A DNA stretch of 64,000 nt from Arthrobacter glacialis. GTDB lineage: Bacteria; Actinomycetota; Actinomycetes; Actinomycetales; Micrococcaceae. Below, piece by piece: positions 54,826-64,000 of this stretch. Under the pieces are notes generated by a model, which was not told where the DNA came from, did not search any database, and saw nothing but the letters and a program-made list of their open reading frames with translations. The number at the start of each line of letters is the position of its first letter. The first letter of the stretch is position 1. Position numbers and translations under genes: made by a program. The stretch covers positions 186,001 through 250,000 of the forward strand of contig NZ_PPXC01000006.1 in assembly GCF_002909445.1 (NCBI RefSeq). Direction: 5' to 3'.

Positions 54826-55097
54826 AGCAGCACCCGACTGAGTCGTTGCGCGGAAAAATCGGCAGGCTGACACGGGAGGCAACTTGGTGCCCGTGTTGGG
54901 TGAAGTGGTAGAGTTGATGCTGCACTGGCAAGCCTTGGCTCCATGCACAACATCACTGCTGAAAAAGCGCGAATCTTCGCGCCCTTTCACGAGCTTGTTG
55001 CGCATGCCCAGGTGCTGTAGCGATGGGTTGCAATAGCCCCAACTCTCCACAATGGAGGCCAGAACAAATACTTATTGCAAATATTGGAAGGACACAA
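54826..55097 (+). other. Leader region of rpsD with two hairpins
   Basis: No gene is seen in this 272-base gap. It contains ACACGGG (54870-54876) facing CCCGTGT (54890-54896), and GCGCGAA (54967-54973) facing TTCGCGC (54976-54982). The first could terminate rarA. The second lies about 115 bases before rpsD and could be part of a leader for S4 autoregulation, as known in other bacteria; no known motif was recognised. Confidence 0.35.
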
Positions 55098-55724
55098 GTG
55101 GCTAACAACACACGTGCCCGCCGTCAGGCCCGCCTTTCGCGAGCCCTCGGCATTGCTTTGACCCCGAAGGCTGCCAAGTACCTGGAACGCCGCCCGTACG
55201 GCCCCGGTGAGCATGGCCGCGCCCGCAAGAAGCAGGACAGCGACTACGCGGTACGCTTGCGCGAAAAGCAGCGTCTGCGCGCCCAGTACGGCATCCGCGA
55301 AGCACAGCTCACGCGTGCCTTCGAAGAAGCCAAGCGCACCAAGGGCATGACCGGTGAAAACCTGGTTGAGATCTTGGAAACCCGTTTGGACGCCTTGGTT
55401 CTGCGTGCAGGCTTCGCCCGCACCACCGCCCAGGCTCGCCAGCTGGTTGTGCACCGCCACATCATGGTTGACGGCGCCCGCGTGGACCGTCCGTCATTCC
55501 GCGTTGCCGAGGGTCAGCTGATCCACGTGCACCCGCGCAGCCAGTCCATGGCTCCTTTGCAGCTTGCTGCAGCTGGTGCTCACCGCGACGTGCTCCCCGC
55601 CGTCCCGGCCTACTTGGATGTCAAGCTGGAGAGCCTGCAGGCTCGTCTGGTTCGCAAGCCCAAGCGCGCCGAGGTTCCCGTAACCTGTGAAGAGCAGCTG
55701 GTTGTTGAATTCTACTCACGCTAA
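55098..55724 (+). CDS. rpsD: 30S ribosomal protein S4
   Basis: A 208-residue primary 16S rRNA-binding protein. The N-terminal arm (NNTRARRQARLSRALGIALT) lacks the zinc-binding cysteines, so this is the Cys-free form. The S4 RNA-binding domain is near residues 95-160 (RLDALVLRAGFARTTAQARQ). GTG 55098 has GGAAGGA upstream; the frame extends to 55023 but that part is not family-like. Followed by a strong terminator. Confidence 0.95.
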   Translation: MANNTRARRQARLSRALGIALTPKAAKYLERRPYGPGEHGRARKKQDSDYAVRLREKQRLRAQYGIREAQLTRAFEEAKRTKGMTGENLVEILETRLDALVLRAGFARTTAQARQLVVHRHIMVDGARVDRPSFRVAEGQLIHVHPRSQSMAPLQLAAAGAHRDVLPAVPAYLDVKLESLQARLVRKPKRAEVPVTCEEQLVVEFYSR

Positions 55725-55770
55725 ATTTCATTAGCGTCAGTAGAGCTTACGATCATACGTAGCTTGAAAC

Positions 55771-55808
55771 ACAAAACAGCCCGCGGCACGCGCCGCGGGC
55801 TGTTTTGT
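55771..55808 (+). terminator. Rho-independent terminator of rpsD
   Basis: ACAAAACAGCCCGCGGC (55771-55787) pairs perfectly with GCCGCGGGCTGTTTTGT (55792-55808); loop ACGC. It is symmetrical, with A and T runs, so it could act in both directions. It starts 46 bases after the rpsD stop. Confidence 0.92.
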
Positions 55809-55888
55809 AACCAAAGCACCTTTACTGTTCGGTAGGGTACTTAGGAGTGAAACTTACGTCCACGAGCAAGGAATTGAGGCAGCCCTCC

Positions 55889-56263
55889 ATGAGTGGTGGC
55901 GATATTGCAGGATTGATAGCGGCGGGCGTCTTTGCCGTCCTGGTCGCGATACTGGCTGTTCCCATTCTGAAATTGGGCAAAGTCTTCGACGAAATGCGCG
56001 TCACCATCAAGCAAATCAGTGACGGCACCACGCCCCTCATTGATGAAGTCACAGCCACTGTGGCCACCACCAATACGGCGCTGGGCAAGGTGGATGGAAT
56101 TTCCAACAATGTTTCAGACGCCACAGCCAACATTTCCGCTCTCTCGGCTTTGGTGGCCGCCACCATCGGCTCACCGCTGATCAAGGTGGCAGCGTTTTCC
56201 TACGGCGTGCGCCAGGCTTTTGCCGGCCGTGGAAAACCCAAACGCGGCAAACGCAGCCGCTAA
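55889..56263 (+). CDS. DUF948 membrane protein
   Basis: A 124-residue protein. MSGGDIAGLIAAGVFAVLVA begins a membrane helix (residues 6-28); the rest is a helical domain with many Thr/Asn/Asp positions typical of DUF948 (similar to a coiled-coil general stress protein region) and a very basic C-terminus (RGKPKRGKRSR). ATG 55889 fits the family start better than ATG 55847. It is followed by a second small membrane protein and alaS, the usual actinobacterial context. Confidence 0.82.
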   Translation: MSGGDIAGLIAAGVFAVLVAILAVPILKLGKVFDEMRVTIKQISDGTTPLIDEVTATVATTNTALGKVDGISNNVSDATANISALSALVAATIGSPLIKVAAFSYGVRQAFAGRGKPKRGKRSR

Positions 56264-56287
56264 AAGAAGCCACTGAAGGAGAAACTC

Positions 56288-56521
56288 ATGAAGAAGATCT
56301 TTTGGCTCGGGGTGGGCATCACCATAGGGGTCATTGCCGCCCGCAAGATTTCCGCCGCACAAGGCGCCCTTGGGCCCGCGGGCCTCAACCGCGCGGTAGG
56401 CCGTGTCAGCGACTCGATTCACGACTTTGCCGACGCCCTGCGTGAGAACATGAATGAGCGCGAATCGGATTTGCGCGTGGCACTGGGCGTTGACCAGGCC
56501 AGCAGCTCCGAACGCCGCTAA
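56288..56521 (+). CDS. Small membrane-anchored protein (DUF6167/YtxH-like)
   Basis: A 77-residue protein with a single N-terminal helix (KIFWLGVGITIGVIAARKI) and an amphipathic, charged C-terminal part. It sits between the DUF948 gene and alaS, where actinobacteria commonly encode a protein I recall as DUF6167. The ATG has a GAAGGAGAAAC site seven bases upstream. Function unknown. Confidence 0.72.
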   Translation: MKKIFWLGVGITIGVIAARKISAAQGALGPAGLNRAVGRVSDSIHDFADALRENMNERESDLRVALGVDQASSSERR

Positions 56522-56602
56522 CCACTTTTCACGCACTTCGCCCATGTGAAGTACATTTTTGCCCGCTAGAACGCTAGAACTATTGAAGGAGCCACCAGGC
56601 TA

Positions 56603-59284
56603 ATGAAATCGCACGACATTGCAAGCCGCTGGGTAGATTTTTTCGCCAGCAAGTCACACACCCCCGTGCCCTCAGCTTCACTGGTGTCCTCCGACCCGTC
56701 ACTGTTGTTCACAGTTGCCGGCATGGTTCCCTTCATTCCCTACCTCACCGCCCGTGAAGTTCCGCCGTTCCAGCGTGCCACGAGCGTGCAGAAATGCATC
56801 CGCACCGGCGACATTGACGAGGTGGGCAAGACTGTCCGCCACGGCACCTTCTTCCAGATGTGCGGGAACTTCTCCTTTGGGGACTACTTCAAGGAAGGCG
56901 CCATCAGCTACGCATGGGAGCTGCTGACAAGCCCCCTTGATGCGGGCGGCTACGGCCTCCCGGCCGAGAAGCTGTGGGTCACCGTCTACCTCGACGATGA
57001 GGAAGCCCTGGAAATCTGGCGCGACAAGATCGGCGTCCCCGCTGACCGCATCCAGAAAATGGGCAAGGCAGACAACTACTGGTCCACCGGCCAGCCCGGC
57101 CCGGCCGGCCCCTGTTCGGAAATATTCTACGATCGCGGCCCCGAGTACGGCATTGACGGAGGCCCGGCCGCTGACGACACCCGCTACATTGAAATCTGGA
57201 ACCTCGTCTTCATGCAGTTCCAGCGTGGCGAAGGCACCGGCAAGGACAATTTTGAGATTCTGGGCGAACTGCCCAAGAAGAACATCGACACCGGCCTGGG
57301 CCTTGAACGCCTGGCCATGATTCTCCAGGGCGTGGAGAACATGTACGAGACCGACCAGGTCCGTCCCGTCCTGGACAAGGCAGCCCAACTCGCCGGCAAG
57401 GACTACACCTCCACCGAGGATCCCAAGGACCCGCACCACACCGATGATGTGCGTCTGCGCGTTGTGGCCGACCATATCCGTTCTTCGTTGATGCTGATTT
57501 CCGACGGCGTTTCACCCTCCAACGAAGGCCGCGGTTACGTGCTGCGCCGCCTGATCCGCCGGGCCGTGCGCGCCATGCGCCTGCTGGGCGTGGAAACCGC
57601 TGTGCTGCCGGATCTGCTGCCGGTCTCCCGCGACGCCATGAAGGGCGCCTACCCCGAGGTTGAGACTGACTTTGCGCGCATTGCCCGCATTGCCTACGCC
57701 GAGGAACGGTCCTTCCTGCGCACCATCGCCAGCGGCACCGCACGCCTGGAAGAGGCGGTCAAGGAATCAAAGGCCGCCAACACCCACCTCACAGCTGCCG
57801 AGGCCTTCGCCCTCCATGACACCTACGGTTTCCCCATTGACCTGACACTTGAAATGGCTGGCGAAGCCGGCCTGGCAGTGGATGAGAGCGGCTTCCGGGC
57901 CCTCATGCTGGAGCAGCGCCAGCGCGCCCAAAAGGATGCCAAGGCCAAGAAGAGCGGCCACGCCGATCTCACGGTGTTCCACGAACTGCTGGCCAAGGGC
58001 GAGACTGTCTTCACCGGCTACAGCGAATTGGAGAGCCAGGGCCGTGTGCGCTCCGTCCTCTCCAACGGGGCACCCGTGGCCTTCGCCTCCACCGGCCAGG
58101 AAGTTTCCCTGGTCCTGGATGAGACACCTTTCTACGCAGAGGCAGGCGGCCAGGCCGCCGACACCGGCCTGATCACCGGCGACGGCTTCGTGGTGGAAGT
58201 TCTGGACGTCCAGCGCCCCATCAAGGGACTGAGCGTCCATCACGCAATCGTTCGTGAGGGCGAACTGCCAGCCGACGCCATGGTGCGCGCCGCCGTCGAC
58301 CGTGAACGCCGCCATGCAGGCGAGCAGGCCCACACAGGTACGCACATTGTGCACGCGGCCCTGCACCAGATTCTCGGCCCGGAGGCGCTGCAGCGAGGCT
58401 CTTACAACAAGGCCGGCTACCTGCGCTTTGACTTCTCCTGGGGTGAGGGCCTGAGTGCGGCAACCCGCTCTGAGATTGAAGAAGTGGCGAACATTGCCAT
58501 TCGCAACAACTACCGCGTGGACACCAAGGTCATGGACCTGGACGCCGCCAAGGCGCTGGGTGCAACGGCTTTGTTCGGCGAGAACTATGGTGCGCAAGTG
58601 CGTGTTGTGGAGATCGACGGCGCATGGTCCCGTGAACTCTGCGGTGGCACCCATGTGGACAGCACGTCCCGCATTGGGTCGCTGACGTTGTTGGGCGAGC
58701 AGTCGGTGGGTTCGGGAAACCGCCGCGTGGAGGCCTTTGTGGGCATGGATGCGTTCCGCCACCTGGCCGCCGAGCGCGCCCTGGTCACCTCCCTCTCGGA
58801 CATGCTCAAGGTTCCCTCCAGCCTCCTGCCGGAACGCGTGGCGGCAACCCTGGCCAAGCTCAAGACGGCCGAGAAGGAACTGGAGCGCCTGCGCAAGGAA
58901 CAGCTCGGTGCGGCCGCAGCCAAGCTTGCCGACTCCTTTGTTGATGCCAACGGCGTGCGTGTCATTGCGCACGACGCCGGTGACGTCAGCAGTGCTGACG
59001 ACCTGCGGGCCTTGGCCCTGGATTTGCGCGACCGCCTCGGTTCGGCACCATCCACCATTGCCATCGCCGGTGCCGGCAACGGCCGCCCCATCATCTTGGT
59101 GGTCACCAATGAGGGCGCACGCGAGGTAGGCATCAAGGCTGGCAACCTGGTCAAGCTGGCCTCGGGCATCCTCGGCGGCGGTGGCGGCGGAAAGCCGGAC
59201 ATGGCCCAGGGTGGCGGCAGTGATGTCAACGCCATCGGTGCCGCACTGGCTGCTGTCAGTGACGCCGTGAAGAACCGGTCATAG
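56603..59284 (+). CDS. alaS: Alanyl-tRNA synthetase
   Basis: An 893-residue class II enzyme with all domains: aminoacylation (residues 1-440, with RATSVQKCIRTGDIDEVG), editing (about 560-730, zinc ligands in HTGTHIVHAAL and CGGTHV) and the C-Ala domain ending in the Gly-rich GILGGGGGGKPDMAQGGG. It corrects mischarged Ser/Gly-tRNA-Ala. The ATG has GAAGGAG upstream. It leads an operon with ruvX, mltG and the aro genes, seven bases before ruvX. Confidence 0.98.
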   Translation: MKSHDIASRWVDFFASKSHTPVPSASLVSSDPSLLFTVAGMVPFIPYLTAREVPPFQRATSVQKCIRTGDIDEVGKTVRHGTFFQMCGNFSFGDYFKEGAISYAWELLTSPLDAGGYGLPAEKLWVTVYLDDEEALEIWRDKIGVPADRIQKMGKADNYWSTGQPGPAGPCSEIFYDRGPEYGIDGGPAADDTRYIEIWNLVFMQFQRGEGTGKDNFEILGELPKKNIDTGLGLERLAMILQGVENMYETDQVRPVLDKAAQLAGKDYTSTEDPKDPHHTDDVRLRVVADHIRSSLMLISDGVSPSNEGRGYVLRRLIRRAVRAMRLLGVETAVLPDLLPVSRDAMKGAYPEVETDFARIARIAYAEERSFLRTIASGTARLEEAVKESKAANTHLTAAEAFALHDTYGFPIDLTLEMAGEAGLAVDESGFRALMLEQRQRAQKDAKAKKSGHADLTVFHELLAKGETVFTGYSELESQGRVRSVLSNGAPVAFASTGQEVSLVLDETPFYAEAGGQAADTGLITGDGFVVEVLDVQRPIKGLSVHHAIVREGELPADAMVRAAVDRERRHAGEQAHTGTHIVHAALHQILGPEALQRGSYNKAGYLRFDFSWGEGLSAATRSEIEEVANIAIRNNYRVDTKVMDLDAAKALGATALFGENYGAQVRVVEIDGAWSRELCGGTHVDSTSRIGSLTLLGEQSVGSGNRRVEAFVGMDAFRHLAAERALVTSLSDMLKVPSSLLPERVAATLAKLKTAEKELERLRKEQLGAAAAKLADSFVDANGVRVIAHDAGDVSSADDLRALALDLRDRLGSAPSTIAIAGAGNGRPIILVVTNEGAREVGIKAGNLVKLASGILGGGGGGKPDMAQGGGSDVNAIGAALAAVSDAVKNRS

Positions 59285-59291
59285 GGCTCCG

Positions 59292-59882
59292 GTGCCGGAG
59301 AACAATTTCCCGCAGGGAATCAAACTTGGTGTGGACGTTGGTATGGTCCGTGTTGGTTTGGCCTCCTGCGACCCCGACGGGATCCTCGCCACACCCGTGA
59401 AAACGTTAAGTCGCGATCTGAAGAAGAACAGCGACATCAAGGTTTTAGTCAAGGAAGCGGCTGCGCGCGGCGTATGCCAGATCTTTGTGGGCTTGCCGCG
59501 GACCATGAAGGGCGAGGAAAAGGCTTCGGCACAGATGGCGCGCAGCTATGCGCAGCTCCTGACGCAGGCGCTGGCAGCGGCCGAGCTGGCAGTGCCAGTG
59601 ATGCTGGTGGATGAGCGGCTGACAACTGTCAGTGCCCATACTGCCCTGCACAATGCTGGCGTCAGCAGTCGTGAACACCGTAAAGTAGTAGATCAAGTTG
59701 CAGCTGTTGAAATATTGCAACATGCTATCGATATGCAAAAAGCGCGCAACGCCAATGTTGGAGAGCAAGTGCGCGTACATCAGCCGAGCGTTGTGGGGAC
59801 TGCCGGTGAATCTGACCACGAAGAGGTTTCCACCATTTCTACGCCAAGCAGTGTGCCGGATGAATCGACAAGGGCCCGATGA
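59292..59882 (+). CDS. ruvX: YqgF/RuvX-family putative Holliday junction resolvase
   Basis: A 196-residue RNase-H-fold protein. Key residues are the Asp in LGVDVGMVRVGLA, the Glu in LVDERLTTVSAH, and the Asp in VVDQVAAVEIL. In bacteria YqgF has been tied to 16S rRNA processing and to resolvase-like activity. The C-terminal 55 residues are an extra tail. GTG 59292 is the start; the gene overlaps mltG as ATGA (59879-59882). Confidence 0.92.
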   Translation: MPENNFPQGIKLGVDVGMVRVGLASCDPDGILATPVKTLSRDLKKNSDIKVLVKEAAARGVCQIFVGLPRTMKGEEKASAQMARSYAQLLTQALAAAELAVPVMLVDERLTTVSAHTALHNAGVSSREHRKVVDQVAAVEILQHAIDMQKARNANVGEQVRVHQPSVVGTAGESDHEEVSTISTPSSVPDESTRAR

Positions 59883-61129
59883 ATAACGTACTCCGGGACG
59901 GCACAAACGCCCCGCACGACGAGCACGCCCCGCACGACGACGCTGCCGAGCATTTTTGGGAGCACGAGCACGATTCCGCGGAGCACGCCGGGGAATACGT
60001 TGCCGAGCCCCCTTACCAGGACCATGGGGAAGCCTTGCCCTCGCGGCGGACCAGCCGCGTGTCCAAGCGGGTCCGCAAGCGCCGTCGTAGCCTGGTTTTC
60101 TTGATCATTTTGGTCATGTTCGCGGCCGTTGTGTACTTTGCCGTTCAAGCAGTGCGGCCCATGCTCGGCGGCTTCACGGTTGCTGACTACCCCGGCCCGG
60201 GTACGGGTTCGGTGCAGATTGTGGTCTCGGCTGGTGCCACGGGACGAACCGTGGCGGGTGAGCTTAAGACCAAGGATGTTGTTGCCAGTGAGCAGGCGTT
60301 CCTGGATGCCCTGACGGCAGCCGACGGCTCCGGCTCCTTGCAGCCGGGCACCTTCTCCATGAAGTTGCAGATGAAGGCCGCCGACGCTGTCACGATTCTG
60401 CTGGCGACCAGTGATGAGAAGGTCCACTACGCAGCAGTGGCGCAAAACCTGCGCATCAATGACACGCTGGCTGTTTTGGCCAAGAGCACTGGCATTGCCC
60501 AGGCCGATTTTGACGCCCTGGCCAAGCAGCCCCAACTCTTTGAGCTGCCCGCACAGGCCAAGAACCTGGAAGGCTATCTGGCCCCGGGGGAGTACCGCTT
60601 CCCCATTGAGCTGGACGCCAAGGGAATCCTGACCCAGATGGTTACGGCCACCAAGAAGTCACTCACTGACACGGGGATCACCGATCCGGCTGAGCAGTAC
60701 CGGGTTTTGATCATTGCCAGCATCATTGAATTCGAAGGCAATGAGGCAAACTACGCCAAGATTTCCGGTGCCATCGAGAACCGCATCAACAACCCCAACG
60801 GCGAAACCGGTGGCCGGCTTGAATCCGATGCCACGGTGGCTTACGGACTGGGCCTGAAAACTTACAACCTCACGGCTGAACAAAAAGCTGACAAGACCAA
60901 CTTGTACAACACCTTTGCCCTGCCCGGTCTGCCGGTGGGTCCCATCGGCTCACCCGGCATCAAGGCCATCGAAGCAGCAGCACACCCGGAAACAAACCCT
61001 TACTACTTCTGGGTGACAGTGGATTTGAAGACAGGCGAGACGCTTTACGCGGCCACGTTTGCCGAGCACCAGATGAATGTGACCAAATACGTTGCCTGGT
61101 GTGAAGCGAACCCGGGAGAGTGTAAATAA
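59879..61129 (+). CDS. mltG: Endolytic peptidoglycan transglycosylase MltG
   Basis: A 416-residue membrane enzyme that cuts nascent glycan strands. The cytoplasmic N-terminus is acidic and His-rich (about 1-55, rich in EH/DH pairs), then a basic patch (KRVRKRRR), one helix (about 67-87) and the YceG domain. The catalytic Glu is in IASIIEFEGNEANY, and TYNLTAEQK and GLPVGPIGSPGIKAIEAA are conserved. The long His/Asp/Glu-rich head is typical of actinobacteria. It is directly followed by aroE. Confidence 0.94.
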   Translation: MNNVLRDGTNAPHDEHAPHDDAAEHFWEHEHDSAEHAGEYVAEPPYQDHGEALPSRRTSRVSKRVRKRRRSLVFLIILVMFAAVVYFAVQAVRPMLGGFTVADYPGPGTGSVQIVVSAGATGRTVAGELKTKDVVASEQAFLDALTAADGSGSLQPGTFSMKLQMKAADAVTILLATSDEKVHYAAVAQNLRINDTLAVLAKSTGIAQADFDALAKQPQLFELPAQAKNLEGYLAPGEYRFPIELDAKGILTQMVTATKKSLTDTGITDPAEQYRVLIIASIIEFEGNEANYAKISGAIENRINNPNGETGGRLESDATVAYGLGLKTYNLTAEQKADKTNLYNTFALPGLPVGPIGSPGIKAIEAAAHPETNPYYFWVTVDLKTGETLYAATFAEHQMNVTKYVAWCEANPGECK

Positions 61130-62041
61130 TTGACTGATCCGCTTCGCGGCGCGGTGCTGGGCCACCCCATTGGCCACTCCAAGTCACCGGCCCTGCACAA
61201 CGCTGCCTACGCCGCCTTGGGCGCCGAGCTTGGCTACTCAGCCATTGATGTTCAGGAGCCCGCCCTTGAGGGCTTCCTGGCTCAAGTACGTGCCGAGAAG
61301 CACTGGTACGGGCTCTCCGTCACCATGCCGTTGAAAAACGTGGCTGTGGGTTTGATGGATGAGCTCACCCCCACAGCCCGGGCCTTGGGCGCGGTCAACA
61401 CCATTGTGTGCACCCAAACGCCCGCCGGTGTAACGCATTTGCGCGGGGACAACACGGACGTGGCAGGCCTGGTCAATGCCCTGCGCCATGCCGGGGTGGC
61501 GGAACGGCCACGCGCAGCCATCCTCGGCGGTGGCGGGACAGCCGTCTCAGCGGTTGCCGCGTTGGTTCAGCTGGGCGCCCCTGAGATCACTGTTTTTGTG
61601 CGCAACCTGGCCAAGGGATCCGACGTGCTGGCGGTGGCGGCCAACCTCGGTGTTGCCATCTCAGTTGAGCTCTTTGACGGCGCGGCGGACGCTTTGGCGG
61701 GGTTCGACGTCGTAATTTCCACCCTGCCGCCACGTGGTGCCGACGCGCTGGCGCACGCCTTCGCAGCTCAAGGCGCCGCTGTGGCCGGTGCCTTGTTGCT
61801 TGACGCCGCCTACGACCCCTGGCCCAGTGCGCTGGCCCAGGCGTGGGAGCGGGCGGGCGGCGGTGTGGTTGCTGGAATTGAGATGCTTTTGTATCAGGGT
61901 GTGGAACAAGTCAAGCTGTTTACAGTCGCGGCAGGATACAGTGCGCTGGATACAGAACAAGTCGGGGACGTCATGGATGTGATGTGCGACGCAATCGGCG
62001 TCCACAGGCGAGATCCCCACGAACAGAACATGGCAGGATAG
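61130..62041 (+). CDS. aroE: Shikimate dehydrogenase
   Basis: A 303-residue enzyme that reduces 3-dehydroshikimate with NADPH. The substrate-binding [10 protein letters not shown] and GDNTDVAG (catalytic Asp) motifs and the Rossmann GGGGTAV are present. The TTG start at 61130 is immediately after the mltG stop, so translation is coupled. Part of the alaS-ruvX-mltG-aroE-aroC-aroK-aroB block. Confidence 0.94.
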   Translation: MTDPLRGAVLGHPIGHSKSPALHNAAYAALGAELGYSAIDVQEPALEGFLAQVRAEKHWYGLSVTMPLKNVAVGLMDELTPTARALGAVNTIVCTQTPAGVTHLRGDNTDVAGLVNALRHAGVAERPRAAILGGGGTAVSAVAALVQLGAPEITVFVRNLAKGSDVLAVAANLGVAISVELFDGAADALAGFDVVISTLPPRGADALAHAFAAQGAAVAGALLLDAAYDPWPSALAQAWERAGGGVVAGIEMLLYQGVEQVKLFTVAAGYSALDTEQVGDVMDVMCDAIGVHRRDPHEQNMAG

Positions 62042-62046
62042 AGAGT

Positions 62047-63246
62047 ATGTTGCGTTGGTTGACCGCCGGAGAATCACATGGCCCGGCTCTCGTGGGAATT
62101 ATTGAAGGCGTGCCTGCCGGAGTGGAGCTCACGAGCGCCCACATCCGCGACGCCCTGGCCCGGCGTCGTCTGGGCTACGGCCGTGGCGCCCGGATGAAAT
62201 TTGAGCAGGACGTGGTGACCATTTTGGGTGGCGTGCGCCACGGGCTGACCCAGGGTGGCCCCGTAGCCATCCAGATCGCCAACTCGGAGTGGCCCAAGTG
62301 GGAGCAGATCATGTCTGCTGACCCCGTGGACGCCGCCGAGCTGGAGGGTCAGGCCCGCAACGCTCCCTTGACGCGTCCGCGCCCCGGCCATGCCGACTTC
62401 ACCGGCATGCAGAAGTACGCGTTCAGCGAGGCCCGCCCCGTTTTGGAACGCGCAAGCGCCCGCGAAACAGCCACGCGTGTGGCCCTGGGTGTTGTTGCCG
62501 CCCAGATGCTGGCAGCTGTTGGCGTTGAACTGGTCAGCCATACGGTGCAGATTGCCGGTGTTGCCTCACCCGAGGACGCGGCCCTGCCAGTCTTTTCAGA
62601 CGTGGCAGCCCTGGACGCCGATCCCTTGCGCTGCTTTGACGCAGCCACCTCAGCCGCCATGGTTGCCGAAGTTGACACGGCCCAGAAGCAAGGCGAAACC
62701 CTGGGCGGCGTCGTCGAAGTTTTGGCCTACAACCTGCCCCCCGGATTGGGCAGCTACGTGCACTGGGACCGCCGCCTTGACTCGCGTCTGGCCGGTGCCC
62801 TGATGGGCATCCAGGCCATCAAGGGCGTTGAAGTGGGCGACGGCTTCGCCACGGCCGCCCGCAGGGGATCTGCTGCCCATGATGAGATTGTGCGCGACGC
62901 CGATGGCCGGATCATCCGCACCTCCAACCGCGCAGGCGGCATTGAGGGCGGCATGAGCATTGGTGATGTGTTGCGTGTTCGCGCGGCCATGAAGCCGATC
63001 GCCACCGTTCCGCGCGCCTTGAAGACCATTGACGTTGCCACCGGCGAACCCGCCAAGGCCCACCACCAGCGTTCGGACGTTTGTGCCGTGCCCGCGGCAG
63101 GTGTTGTGGCCGAGGCCATGACGGCGCTTGTGCTGGCGGAGGCCCTGATGGAGAAGTTCGGCGGGGACTCCATCATGGAGACCAAGCGCAACATGGGCAG
63201 CTACCTGGTTGCGATTCCGGCGAATCTGGACACGCTGGCGCACTGA
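62047..63246 (+). CDS. aroC: Chorismate synthase
   Basis: A 399-residue FMN-dependent enzyme that makes chorismate from EPSP. Conserved blocks are [41 protein letters not shown] and [12 protein letters not shown], and the C-terminal [13 protein letters not shown] 62047 is preferred; an open frame extends to 61984 inside aroE. It overlaps aroK by one base. Confidence 0.97.
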   Translation: MLRWLTAGESHGPALVGIIEGVPAGVELTSAHIRDALARRRLGYGRGARMKFEQDVVTILGGVRHGLTQGGPVAIQIANSEWPKWEQIMSADPVDAAELEGQARNAPLTRPRPGHADFTGMQKYAFSEARPVLERASARETATRVALGVVAAQMLAAVGVELVSHTVQIAGVASPEDAALPVFSDVAALDADPLRCFDAATSAAMVAEVDTAQKQGETLGGVVEVLAYNLPPGLGSYVHWDRRLDSRLAGALMGIQAIKGVEVGDGFATAARRGSAAHDEIVRDADGRIIRTSNRAGGIEGGMSIGDVLRVRAAMKPIATVPRALKTIDVATGEPAKAHHQRSDVCAVPAAGVVAEAMTALVLAEALMEKFGGDSIMETKRNMGSYLVAIPANLDTLAH

Positions 63247-63824
63247 TGGCAGCTGGCAAGGAACCGGGCGCGGCACAGCGCTTTACGCCACACCGGCCCA
63301 TTGTCATGATCGGCCCCATGGCCGTCGGAAAATCAGTGATTGGGGCGGAGCTGGCCCGCGTCCTTGGTGTGGAGTTCATTGACTCCGACCACAAGATCGT
63401 GGCCAAGCACGGCCCCATTCCACGGATTTTCGATGCCCGCGGCGAGCACCACTTTCGCCAACTGGAAGCACGGGCCATTGCCGATGTTTTGGATTCCCAG
63501 CAACCCAAGCCGGTGGTTTTGTCCCTGGGTGGCGGGGCGGTGCTCGATTCGGGCACCCAGCAATTGTTGGCCCGTGCCACAGTCGTTTTCCTCAACGCCG
63601 ACGTGGAGACTGTCAGGGAGCGCATCCTGCGCAACACTGGCCGCCCACTGCTGGCAACTGACCCCGTAGCCACCTGGCAGCGTCTGGCAGGGGTTCGTGG
63701 CCCCGTTTACGCTCGCCTGGCAAATATCACTCTTGATGTGAGCAACTCCAATGTGCCGCAACTTGTTGCGCGGCTGATCGATCTGCTGGAAGCAGAATCA
63801 AGGAAAGAGAATTCCGCACAGTGA
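63246..63824 (+). CDS. aroK: Shikimate kinase
   Basis: A 192-residue kinase that phosphorylates shikimate at O3. Walker A is GPMAVGKSVIG, the substrate-binding DSDHKI replaces the usual DxD, and the Arg in RIFDARGEHHFR and the GGGAVL loop are conserved. ATG 63246 overlaps the aroC stop by one base. It overlaps aroB as GTGA. Confidence 0.95.
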   Translation: MAAGKEPGAAQRFTPHRPIVMIGPMAVGKSVIGAELARVLGVEFIDSDHKIVAKHGPIPRIFDARGEHHFRQLEARAIADVLDSQQPKPVVLSLGGGAVLDSGTQQLLARATVVFLNADVETVRERILRNTGRPLLATDPVATWQRLAGVRGPVYARLANITLDVSNSNVPQLVARLIDLLEAESRKENSAQ

Positions 63825-64000
63825 ATACCGAAAATGTAACCGCAACCCCCAACACCGTCATCAAGGTCACCGGCGCTTTGCCCGGTGAGAATTACGACGT
63901 CGTGGTGGGCCGGGGGCTCTTGAATCAACTTCCGGCACTGCTGGGGGAGCGCGTCAAAAAAGTTCTGGTCATTCACCCGCGTGCACTTCGCCTCACCGGT
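63821..64000 (+). CDS. aroB: 3-Dehydroquinate synthase (5' part, cut by window end)
   Basis: The first 60 residues (MNTENVTATPNTVIKVTG to ALRLTG) match the AroB N-terminus, with YDVVVGRGLL and KVLVIHPRAL. It makes dehydroquinate in the first ring-forming step of the shikimate pathway. GTG 63821 overlaps the aroK stop. The rest lies outside the window. Confidence 0.93.
   Translation, partial: MNTENVTATPNTVIKVTGALPGENYDVVVGRGLLNQLPALLGERVKKVLVIHPRALRLTG

Noticed and set aside
57767-58972. 401-codon minus-strand frame opposite alaS
   Set aside because: Same reason: a shadow of alaS with low-complexity His/Gly/Val-rich composition.

Overview
The window is a gene-dense, high-GC stretch of an actinobacterial chromosome, most likely from the Micrococcaceae (Arthrobacter or a close relative). 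This is an inference from content and order. It has a class Ib ribonucleotide reductase set, mycothiol-linked enzymes (S-(hydroxymethyl)mycothiol dehydrogenase and mycoredoxin), a PgsA1-type phosphatidyltransferase, PdxS/PdxT, and the actinobacterial order thrS-HIT-pgsA-pdxS-pdxT-yebC-ruvCAB-yajC-secDF-relA-hisS-aspS-rarA-rpsD-alaS-ruvX-mltG-aroE-aroC-aroK-aroB. No rRNA, tRNA, CRISPR array, intact insertion sequence or prophage was seen.

Layout. 0-3.5 kb: end of nrdI, then nrdE and nrdF. 3.5-5.1 kb: a hipBA-type module behind three operator-like palindromes spaced exactly 60 bp apart. 5.1-14.4 kb: mixed metabolic genes, including a Nudix hydrolase, an acyl-CoA synthetase, a DedA-like protein, a thioesterase-lipoate ligase pair, a mycothiol group (metallo-beta-lactamase hydrolase, mscR, mycoredoxin), an SRAP-family DNA-protein crosslink protein, and VOC and GNAT proteins. 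14.4-18.4 kb: a DUF6504-like gene coupled to the error-prone polymerase dnaE2, with a possible LexA box. 18.4-36.4 kb: the conserved thrS to relA block, interrupted between pdxS and pdxT by an opposite-strand asparagine synthetase and an acetyltransferase. 36.4-43 kb: an orphan AbiEi-like protein, a DUF349 protein and a cyclophilin (minus strand), then hisS and aspS. 43-53.3 kb: a variable block rich in GNAT acetyltransferases, with two clear pseudogenes, an MFS transporter, several small regulator-target pairs and a possible transposase remnant. 53.4-64 kb: rarA, rpsD, small envelope proteins, alaS, ruvX, mltG and the aro operon, cut in aroB by the window end.

How the genes work together. 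Several compact units look self-regulated from DNA palindromes: hipBA, the DJ-1/MarR pair (49.85-51.03 kb), GlxA, PadR-HAAS and mscR. The mycoredoxin gene has a good SigH/SigR-type thiol-stress promoter. Near-consensus LexA boxes sit before DUF6504-dnaE2 and before ruvA, linking mutagenic synthesis and Holliday-junction processing to DNA damage.

The most unusual object is the 894-residue protein at 23571-26255. It is a complete glutamine-dependent asparagine synthetase fused in frame to a domain that resembles F420-0:gamma-glutamyl ligase (CofE-like). Other notable points are a ruvC gene with no canonical start codon ahead of its catalytic Asp, a GNAT gene broken by one in-frame TGA, a GrpB gene with an internal deletion, and a 26-bp-arm palindrome downstream of aspS.
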